Notes under the pieces: model-generated | Databases searched by the model: none | What the model saw: only the letters and a program-made list of their open reading frames with translations | What the model was told of the DNA's origin: nothing | Shown: piece after piece, positions 54,775 to 64,000 of the stretch | How positions within the stretch are numbered: position 1 is the first letter of the stretch | Layout: the number at the start of each line of letters is the position of its first letter | Assembly: GCA_944548615.1 (NCBI GenBank) | Contig: OX155951.1 | Span: 38,436,995 to 38,500,994 of the forward strand | Length of the DNA stretch: 64,000 nt | Origin: Micropterix aruncella | Taxonomy: Eukaryota; Arthropoda; Insecta; Lepidoptera; Micropterigidae | Reading direction: 5' to 3' | Program-made: the position numbers and the translations under genes

Positions 54775-57700
54775 CTGTTGCCCGCGGCTTCGCACGCGTT
54801 AAATTTGGGTTAAGATAGATCCCTTTTTCCCAGTCAAGTGGTAAGTTTTTGCGTGTAATATATAAAGGTATCTAACGTCCTTCTCTGTAGGTACTCCTGT
54901 CAATATGTACTTCATGATGATCAACTAAGTAATTAAGGCGTGAAGATGTGACGATCGCGGTGCTTGCGCTACGCATGTTATCGAGACAAATGATGAATTT
55001 ATAATGAGGTTCTAGCGCCTTCTCACGTCCGGGAACCGTCGCGCGCGACTTCTTTTTTGATTTTTAGGGTTATTTACCTCTTCTCACCCCCTAAGTGGCA
55101 GATTTAAAAAAAATATGAAACATGCATTTGCTTATTTGTTTATTATCATTTAAACCCCTTTTCACCACATTAGGGGTTGAATTAAAAAAATACTAAATAC
55201 GTATTTGCCTAAATGTTTATTAGAGTATACAATTTCCATCTAATATCGTTTCTCCATACAAATTTTAAACCCCTTTTCACGCCTTTAGGGGATGAATTGT
55301 GAAAAAACGCGAAAGACGTATTTAATTATTTGTTTATAATAGTTATCCTACAAAGTTTCAAAATAAAAAGTCCATCTAATATCGTTTCTCCATACAAACT
55401 TAAACACCCCTTTTTACGCCATTAGGGGTGAAATTTCAAAAAAATACGAAACACATATTTGCTTAGATGGTTTTTAAAGTAATCCTACAAAGTTCATCTA
55501 ATATCGTTTTTTCATACAAATTTTGAAACCCCGTTTCACCCCTTTAGGGGTTGAATTTTGAAAAAACACAAAAGACATATTTGCTTATTTGTTTATTCGA
55601 GTAATCTTACAAAGTTTCGAATTAAAAAGTATATCTATATCGTTTTCCATACAAATTTTGAAACCCCTTTCACCCCTTTAGTTGTGGAATTTTGAAAAAA
55701 TATGAAACACGTGTTTCCTTATTTATTTATTAGAGTGACCTTACAAAGTTTCGAAATAAAAAGTCCATCTAAAATCGTTTATCCATACAAACTTTAAAAC
55801 CCCGTTTTACCCCTCTAAGTGCGAAATTTTTAAAAACCATGAAAGACCCATTTGTTTATTTGATTATGAGAGTAATATTACAAAGTTTTGATTTAAAAAG
55901 TCTATCTGTATCGTTTCTCCATACAAATTGTATAACCCCTTTTCACCCGTTTAGGGGTTGAATTTTGAAAAACCACGAAAGACGTATTTACTTACTTTTT
56001 TATTAGAGTAATCCTTCGAATTTTCGAAATAAAAAGCACATCTAATGTTGTTTATTCCTACAAAGTGTGGAACCCTGTTTCACCCCTTTAGGGGTAGAAT
56101 AAAAAAAAAATTAAACACTTATTTTCTTATTTGTTTAATAGAGTAACCTAACAAAGTTTCGAATTAAAAAGACCATCAATAACGTTTCTTCATATTAATT
56201 TTATAACCCCTTTCCACCCCTTTAGGGGTTGAATTTAGGAAAAACCACGAAAATCGCATTTTGTTTTTTTTTTATTAGAGTACTCCTACAGCACATTCCT
56301 CCTCCTACATTCGAAATTAAAAGCACGTCTAATATTGTTCATTCATACAAATTTTGAAACCCCGTTTCACCCCCTTAGGGGTTGAACTTTGAAAAAACAT
56401 GAAACAACTATTGTCTTATTTGTTTATTAGAGTAATCTTACAAAGTTTCGAATTAAAAAGTACATCTATATCGTTTCTCCATAAAAAAATCGAAACCCCT
56501 TTTCATCCCTTTAGGGGCTGAATTTTGAAAAAATATGATACACGTGTTTCCTTATTTATTTATTAGAGTAATTTTACAAAGTTTCGAAATAAAAAGCACA
56601 TCTAATATTGTTCATTCATACAAATTTTGAAACCCCGTTTCACCCCTTTAGGGGTTAAATTTTGAAAAAACGTGAAACACCTATTTTCTTATTTATTTAT
56701 TAGAGTAATCTTACAAAGTTTCGAATTAAAAGTACATCTACATCGTTTCTTCATAAAAAAAATCGAAACCCTTTTTCACCCCTTTAGGGCTTGAATTTAA
56801 AAAAAATATGAAACACTTGTTTCCTTATTTATTTATTAGAGTAATCTTACAAACTTTCGAAATAAAAAGTCCATCTAAAATAGTTTATCTATACAAACTT
56901 TAAACCCCCGTATTACCCCTTTAGGGTCGGAATTTTGAAAAACCATAAAACACCTATTTGATTATTTGTTTATAAGAGTAATCTTAAAACGTTTCGAATT
57001 AAAAAGTACATCTATATCGATTTTCTATACAAACTTTGGAACCCCTTTTCACCACTTTAGGGGTTGAATTAAAAAAAAATATAATACATGTGTTTCCTTA
57101 TTTATTTATTAGAGTAATCTTACAAAGTTTCGAAATAAAAAGCACATCTAATATTGTTCATTCATACAAATTTTGAAACCCCGTTTCACCCCTTTAGGGG
57201 TTGGATTTTGAAAAAACATGAAACACCTGTTTTCTTATTTGTTTATTAGAGTAATCTTACAAAGTTTCGAATTAAAAAGTACATCTATATCGTTTCTTCA
57301 TAAAAATGGAAACCCTTTTTCACCCCTTTAGGGGTTGAATTTTCAAAAATTATGAAACACGTGTTTCCTTATTTATTTATTAGAGTAATCTTACAAACTT
57401 TAGAAATAAAAAGTCCATCTAAAATCGTTTATCCATACAAACTTTAAACCCCCGTATTACCCATTTAGGGGCGGAATTTTGAAAAACCATAAAACACCTA
57501 TTTGATTATTTGTTTTTAAGAGTAATCTTAAAAAGTTTCGAATTAAAAAAGTACATCTATATCGATTTTCCATTCAAACTTTGGAACCCCTTTTCACCCC
57601 TTTAGGGGTCGAATTTTGAAAAAACATGAAACACCTGTTTTCTTATTTGCTTATTAGAGTAATCTTACAAACTTTCGAATTAAAAAGTACATCTATATCG

Positions 57701-58741
57701 TTTCTTCATAAAAAAATGGAAACCCTTTTTCACCCCTTTAGGGGTTGAATTTTCAAAAAATATGAAACACGTGTTTCCTTGTTTATTTATTAGAGTAATC
57801 TTACAAACTTTCGAAATAAAAAGTCCATCTAAAATCGTTTATCCATACAAACTTTAAACCCCCGTATTACCCCTTTAGGGGCGGAATTTTGAAAAACCAT
57901 AAAACACCTATTTGATTATTTGTTCATAAGAGTAATCTGAAAAAGTTTCGAATTAAAAAGTACATCTATATCGATTTTCCATATAAACTTTGGAACCCCT
58001 CTTCACCCCTTTAGGGGTTGAATTTTGAAAAAATATGATACACGTGTTACCTTATTTATTTATTAGAGTAATCTTACAAAGTTTCGAAATAAAAAGCACA
58101 TCTAATATTGTTCATTCATACAAATTTTGAAACCCCGTTTCACCCCTTTAGGGGTTGAATTTTGAAAAAACATGAAACACCTGTTTTCTTATTTGTTTAT
58201 TAGAGTAATCTTACAAAGTTTCGAATTAAAAAGTACATCTATATCGTCTCTCTATAAACATTTCGAAACCCCTTTTCACCCCTTTAGGGGTTGAATTTTG
58301 AAAAAATATGAAACACGTGTTTCCCTATTTATTTATTAGAGTAATCTTACAAACTTTCGAAATAAAAAGTCCATCTAAAATCGTTTGTCCATACAAATTT
58401 TAAACCCCCGTTTTTCCCCTTTAAGGGTAGAATTTTGAAAAAACATGAAACACCTATTTCCTTATTTGTTTATTAGAGTAGTCTTTCAAAGTATCGAATT
58501 AAAAAGTACATCTATATAGGTTTTTCATACAAACTGTGAAACCCCTTTTCACCCCTTTAGGGGTTGAATTTCGAAAAATCCGCCCTTAGTGAGCGTTTGC
58601 GTCCTAAAAGGAACCTATGTTAAAAATTTCAGCTTCCTAGGTCTAAGGGTTAGGGCTGGGCGTTGATGAGTCAGTCAGTGAATGAATGAGTGAATGAATG
58701 AATGAGTGAATCGGAACTTCTCTTTTTATATATGAGACTAG
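54771..58741 (+). repeat. CTAG-bounded element 2, made of ~27 units with higher-order structure
   Basis: Head-to-tail with element 1, sharing one CTAG (54771-54774). Same head, tail and unit. From about 56300 the units fall into types that recur in order: GTTCATTCATACAAATTTTG type, then CGTTTCTTCATAAAAA type, then CCCCCGTATTACCC type, then CGATTTTCCATACAAACTTT type, with a period of about 540-550 bp (for example 57026 to 57576) and one shortened period of about 410 bp. Class unknown; the CTAG end would suit a Helitron 3' terminus, but the 5' end starts CTAG and not TC, so this is not claimed. Confidence 0.9.
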
Positions 58742-59144
58742 TAATATGCACATTTTATGTATATTTGACTATTTCAAATTGATAATGCTCTGACCGTTTC
58801 AATTTGATTTTTTGACTGTTTATTATAATTCCTTTTTCCATCTATAATTTGAATCATAGAATGAATGTCAATTTGATTATTTCACTATTCATTGCAATTC
58901 CTATTTATTATTTACTTTTTCGTGTTATTGAAATTAATTTTGTTGTGTTTTAACATAGGTATTTTACAAATGTAATTTGCAGACTGACAGACGCATTGAC
59001 ACATCAATGTCCTAGTTTTTAGAGTAATGATTAATTTCTACATACATTGTTTATTGCCTTAAGTTAAGTCCTAATATTATTAGATACTATTTTTATATAT
59101 TTTTTTCCCTTTTAACCTATTATGTAGTTTAAAGTATGCGCAAG
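58742..59144. other. AT-rich DNA
   Basis: Contains short repeated words (TTTGAC...TTTC). Nothing coding; may belong to the LINE 3' end that follows. Confidence 0.4.
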
Positions 59145-59345
59145 CAACTATTTTCTTGGTACGCTTGCCTTAGTACGGGCTTAGGCCTAGTTAGGCAGCG
59201 TTGATCTAAAGATGGACTGGGCTGCGGTACACTCTTTTTTGCTACTATTTACAACGGAGCCTCCAATGATAATAAATATGTTATGTACTGTAGTTTTAAA
59301 AAATGCGCATTTCTTTAAATAAATAAATAAATAAATAAATAGTTA
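59145..59345 (+). repeat. LINE 3' end with (AAAT)n tail
   Basis: TGCCTTAGTACGGGCTTAGG and CCTAGTTAGGCAGC match 21340-21375. The end is ATTTCTTTAAATAAATAAAT and several more AAAT units, typical of a CR1/Jockey-type tail. Confidence 0.75.
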
Positions 59346-59524
59346 CATACAGGTCGACCTAATAAAAGCGTGTTAAAAACATTGATGCTGTGTGCCCTAT
59401 TATCCAAACAGTCAGGCAAGTGACCTGCCATAAGATTGGGGCATCCTTAGGCATAGGCATGAGTTAGGCATCAGACAGAAAGTACATACTCTGGGTACAT
59501 ACTGTCACAGCCACACAGGAAGCT

Positions 59525-60190
59525 AAGGCGCCCTTGCTGAGTTGGCCACGAAGACCCATTCTGTTCAGGGTTGGTCACACTCACGGGTCAACACCCATCC
59601 GGCGGCCTCCACGCATGAAGTGCGAGCCTGGATAGCACTCTGGCCTTAGGGCTAATTTCCCCTAGGAATCAACCTTCTGATGCTCCTGGACGGTCTGCGC
59701 ACCGTGCGGCATAGACCAATCGATTGTGCACTCAGACTAACCGTAGGGAGAGTCTAGAAACAGTACTGTTTCCTATTGGGCGGGGGAGGTTGCGGACCTT
59801 GCGGCGACTGCTCTTGAAATGATCAACGGCTACCCGATCCTGGGTGAACAGCCGGGCAAAGGATGCCGTGGTCCGCGATAGATTCGGTATACACCGTTTC
59901 ACCGCTTTGTAAGAGAGAGGAGCGCGCAAGCGACCTCGAACTAGTAACCAATCGAGAGACTGGAGTAATCTGGTCGCAATTGAAAGTAAGGGCGTGAGTG
60001 TAAACCCGCTGGGCAACACTCCTGGCTATCTCGCGGTTAAGGCGTTGGCCTCTTACGGGCATGTGGCGGACCTTGACGGTGGACTGTTTTGTCCAAGTCT
60101 TCTGCGCTCACTCCAGGGAGATAGAACGACTAATCGTTAAAACTTCTTGAGGTGACGGGTTCGCCCGTTGTAGTTGACAACTCTAGTTGT
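59525..60190 (-). repeat. Repeat R, copy
   Basis: Reverse-strand counterpart of 49765-50420. Includes both the 47405 segment and the GCGCAAGCGACCTCGAAC segment of 9120. Read on the - strand, two frames are open for 79 and 95 codons, but they are not conserved as frames in the other copies. A CA microsatellite follows at 60193-60215. Confidence 0.8.
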
Positions 60191-60215
60191 CACAGCCACA
60201 CACACACACACACAG

Positions 60216-60904
60216 ACATAAATTTTTCAGAAATTAATTCTTGGGATTCCCAGGATATCAGAACACAGAGGTCCGGTGCAAAGTCGAATTATAAATTTTG
60301 CTTGAAAAGAAAGCTCCTTAATAGGTAATTTTTATAACACGATGTATTTTTTTGGGAAAGAAAAAAATTTGAAATGGACGAAGAACCGCAATATGATGTA
60401 GTCATGGAAATAATGTATATAACCAATCTCTCATTAACGAATTATTATTAAATATAGGCCTAATAAAATGTACAATATCACAATCCGTCTGTTTGTAAAA
60501 CGGTAAGAAACTCAAATTTTATGTAAATTATATATTTTTTTTATTTTGCTCGATGTTTTAGTTTTTTTTTCGAAATATAGCGCATTGGTTTTTAAATCTA
60601 TTTGCTTCTAAAAACTTTACCCTGCATATTTTGAGCGTAATGGTAAAATTTGTGGTTTTTGTCACTGTTTCCAAAGTTAAGGCGCTTTGTGGGAACTGAA
60701 GGTCCAACTAATAATTTTTCCGTTCGTTAGCATGTGCGAAACGCAATTTTTGAATTTGAATACGATATTCAAAAAATATTATTTTCATCCCACCATCCTA
60801 ACATACATTGTCATATTCGCAGGTTGATTATCATTTGTCTCGAATTAGATTCAGCTACCCGGAACAGGGAATTGTTGCTCTGGTTTAAAATTATTAGGGA
60901 AATT
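60216..60904. other. AT-rich DNA
   Basis: No recognised content; may be the left part of repeat T, which cannot be delimited with two copies. Confidence 0.35.
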
Positions 60905-61275
60905 ATTTTTCTTTGTAAATTTCCCCCTTTTTACACGAAGTGTAATGTGTCCAGGGTTTATCTATGTATGTTTTCCGTTTCTTTATTCCACCATAAGTTC
61001 TAAACGCTTGAACCGATTTAGAAGTGTGTAGTGTTGTTAGAATTGTTATGTCATCCCGAGTGTCCTACGGTAAGTAAATAGTTAGACAAATCTCCATATT
61101 TAAATATCGATATGTCAATAAATTAACATAAATATATTGTGTTCAGTGTCAATTGAAAGATCTGATTGCATACATTCAGAAAATATATATGAATATATAT
61201 ATATGGATAAATACATAAACCACAAATATGTCGTAAAAAAACGTAATAAAATTAATTATATATACAGTAGGTAGT
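60905..61275 (+). repeat. Interspersed repeat T, copy 2 (uninterrupted)
   Basis: Shows the state of the locus without the insertions of copy 1: CATACATTCAGAAAATATAT then GAATATATATATATGGATAA is continuous where copy 1 holds the palindrome, and TATATACAGTAGGTAGTTC is continuous where copy 1 holds the Penelope-like element. Confidence 0.75.
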
Positions 61276-63894
61276 TCTCTTTTTGTATCGGAAGTCGTGT
61301 ATTTTATTCTTTTTAATATATTTACTTGTTGGTTACAACATAAGCCAAATTTTATATTATAAGTACTTACATATCCAAAAGCGTAGCTTGATATCACAAT
61401 GTCCTGCCTGATACGCAACCAGTAATTCACCGAGTATATTGTGAGTTGATCGGTGCGGGCAGAAGATCGAGTACGCGAATCGCCCACTCAACCGTAAGCA
61501 CAAATCCTCGTTGCCCCCTCCATCCTTTTTAGACCATGCCACTATGCACATCTGTTCAGCTTTATCAATGCGGATTCTTTGTATTCATCTAGTCTATCTA
61601 TCTCTATAGCCAGTCGTTCATTAATAAGGACTAAATTGAGTAGGAAATGAATAAAATTCTGCTGCGTATTAGTATTCCAAAATATATGCAATCGATGAAA
61701 CAGCCAGCATTTACGAACACTTTCAAAAAATGGCTAAAAGGTAAATGTTGTTATAGTGTAAATCAATTTTTAACCGTCAATGGAAAGCTAACATAATCAT
61801 GCCTTTGCTCTTCATTATTTTAAATATTCATTGTATTTATTTAGGCTCTATTTATATTATTTTTGTAATTGAGAAATCGACGAAATTAAAATGACATTGC
61901 ATAAATTGACTATTAATTCTAAAACTATTTAAATATGATTTTATTAACCTTGGATTAGTTATCAGAATCTTAATATAGTTTTGATTAAATTTGATTTATT
62001 TTTGACAGGTTACTGAATTACCAGTTTAAATTGAAATACCATAAATAAAAATAATATATTTTTTGTAATTACACTACTACTTTTCTGTACGTCTTGCAGA
62101 TATACAGCAAGAAAAAATATAATAAGCAATAAGCACAGAGAGTGTTCTGTGGTAATAAGCAGGTACCTAAAATTGTAGGCCCTGTGGAGAAACTTTTTCG
62201 ATCTATTTTGTACCAAAACATCCGTACTTCTAACACACAGTTTTATAAAATCTTTCGATCTAGCTCTTCATCGCCTATAAAGCTCAAGCCTATCGCTCAC
62301 TTTTTACTGTCATTTTTATTTCATGTATCGATCATTTCTGATTCTTCTTCGGCACCGTGCCCCTGTGACTGAACTGTCTTCGCCGACGAGGACAGTTTTA
62401 TGTGAGCCGTACTCAATTTATTATAAAAATGTGTATTTTCATTCGAGTGGATGATTTCACAACTTCTTTTTTGTGTGTCAAATATACTCACATTATTACC
62501 ATTTTCTCTCCATGACATGCCTAATTTTTATATTTTATTGTGGTGTTTCTTTTGTTTTTAAAGATTATTTTCATATGTTAAATTTACTATTGCTTCATTT
62601 TGTTACTCTTTTATTTTGGTTATTATGAGTTTTTTTTAATATTCAGAAGTTGCTCATATTATTTCATCATTTGATGAGCAGTCCAAATGGTGAACCCGCT
62701 AGAGCTTCCACGTGGCTACGGTATGTGAGATTACCTTTCTCGAACTGAAGAAGACCCCGAGAAGTTTTCAAAAAGTCTACATTTAATACATTTTTATACA
62801 ACTATATAACAACTTTCTAATCGTCATATTTGCTGATACAACACATCGTGGATCCTGTCTTCTACATGCAAACTTCACTATTCGGTCACGAGGGTGACTT
62901 TTTTCCTCCACTTCGTGACTATCAGCTCTCGTTCGATGTTATCCAATCAGTCGTTTATATGCCTTCAACCTTATGCAGTGTCGTCACTTTTTTCAGTAGA
63001 ATTTGCGCTTTCAAATATCTGAAACATCGTCATAAATTTGGAATACCTACTGATATAAATAAAATAAAATAGTTTGACCACCCCCCCACCCTCAACCCTA
63101 ATTTCCGATTTTAGTTCACGAATAAACGCAATCGAGCGCACTATTACCTTCGCTACTATTTTTTGACATTCTAATAGTTATTTTTGACTACCAATGTATG
63201 TTAAGAAAATAGTAGTAATGAGACTTACTACCTAACACAAATATTTTGACACGTCCAAGAGCGGTTTTTAGCCGTCACTTGGACGAGACGAAAATTTAAT
63301 GTAATGTATTTATCATCGTATAATGTCTATCCCCAATAGCACGTCTACATATCCCAGTGCATTTTGCTCTGTGCCTACAGCCCAAGAATGAATGGGAATA
63401 TCCTTTGTTTTTGTGGAGCGGTGTTCGTTTTGCTTACGCAATAGAATCAGACCGCGACCGGCGAATTATTGCTCATCATCCGTGACCACGAGTTGGGCCA
63501 AAACTCGTTCCCCGTGCCGTGCCCTGGCGTAGCGTCGCTTCGTTTACGGGAGGCAAAACTTGATGAAACCACAAAACGACCGCCGCCTCGCCTATTATAA
63601 AATAATCGAGTCGCTTCGTCATTTTATTTAATACCCTTTGAAAAGTTGTTATGACGTCAGTTTACGCACGTGTCAAATTTGACTGACTAATGTATTTCGG
63701 CAAAAAAAAATACTCACTTTGGATTGCATTTCTGGCCACTATTAGGTTAGGTGGCTATTTGTATTGATAAATGGAACATTACAATCTGTACAATATTTTA
63801 TTCTGATTTATATTACTTTCCCGGCTATGCGCTAAAAAATCAAGATAAACACGGTTATATCCATTTTGAGACTTCTTGAGATGAAGTCTATCTG
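61276..63894. other. Unassigned
   Basis: Mostly AT-rich. 61380-61560 and 63400-63600 are less AT-rich but have no splice-supported exon or domain. At 63250-63285 CGTCCAAG faces CTTGGACG around AGCGGTTTTTAGCCGT. The frame 62830-63072 has no recognisable protein. Confidence 0.35.
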
Positions 63895-64000
63895 TGTCTC
63901 TGTCTGTATGTCTGCGTGTGTGTGTTGTGTGTATGTGTGTGTGTGTGTGTGAGTGTGTGTGTATTCCTCCACGATAGCGCCCAAACGCTTAATACGATTG
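63895..64000 (+). repeat. GT microsatellite plus start of the 9.2-kb repeat family
   Basis: (TG)n with GTCTG variants at 63895-63962, then ATTCCTCCACGATAGCGCCC then AAACGCTT, shared with 9280-9310. Cut by the window end. Confidence 0.7.

Noticed and set aside
52620..58570. CRISPR-like regular direct repeats
   Set aside because: Units are ~130 bp, adjacent, with no unique spacers, and lie in a eukaryotic transposon setting.
52261..58741. Classifying the CTAG-ended arrays as Helitrons
   Set aside because: The 3' CTAG fits, but the 5' end also begins CTAG and not TC, and I could not confirm insertion between A and T or a terminal hairpin at the proper distance.

Overview
The window is eukaryotic and most likely lepidopteran. 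It is AT-rich with sparse GC-rich exons joined by canonical splice sites, and it carries transposon families common in moths and butterflies: several mariner types, Penelope-like elements, RTE/CR1-type LINEs, BEL/Pao, PIF/Harbinger, small TIR elements, a tRNA-derived SINE, and repeats starting with 'CTAGCTGTTGCCCGCGG'. The assignment to Lepidoptera is inference from this repertoire.

Host genes occupy very little of it. On the + strand, three exons at 20970-21146, 26373-26529 and 29990-30110 join in phase and encode the membrane anchor and short cytoplasmic tail of a single-pass membrane protein that I do not recognise. Its ectodomain exons must lie further upstream. A second + strand gene appears to begin with a CpG-rich promoter/5' leader at about 39370-39844 and a signal-peptide exon at 42480-42635; the rest of it lies beyond the window or was not found. 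Both genes use phase-1 introns, as is usual for secreted or surface proteins with Ig, EGF or CUB modules.

Layout. 1-3336: 5' part of a decayed BEL/Pao retrotransposon on the - strand, with LTR and a tRNA-Tyr-type primer site. 4.6-6.6 kb: an interspersed repeat invaded by a 606-bp palindrome embedded in (AT)n and by a Penelope-like element. 9.6-10.8 kb: mariner debris and the start of a SINE. 10845-18926: one 8.1-kb PIF/Harbinger element inserted into that SINE, itself stuffed with a DD37D mariner, a LINE fragment, a TIR miniature element and duplicated blocks. 19.8-20.9 kb: a LINE. 21.8-26.2 kb: DD34D mariner, SINE interrupted by a Penelope-like element, two more mariners. 26.6-29.9 kb: TIR elements and Penelope remnants inside an intron. 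30.1-39 kb: 3' UTR and more repeats, including an RTE LINE. 39.9 kb: a 5S rRNA-like sequence. 43.9-44.6 kb: a CR1-like LINE. 52261-58741: two abutting elements made of about 40 copies of a ~130-bp unit with higher-order periodicity. 59.1-64 kb: further repeat copies.

No bacterial system, CRISPR array or functional tRNA gene is present. All transposon genes seen are broken. The value of the window is mainly as a readable insertion history: several insertions are proven by target-site duplications and by comparison with a second, uninterrupted copy of the same host repeat. The single-pass membrane gene is the main unexplained coding content.
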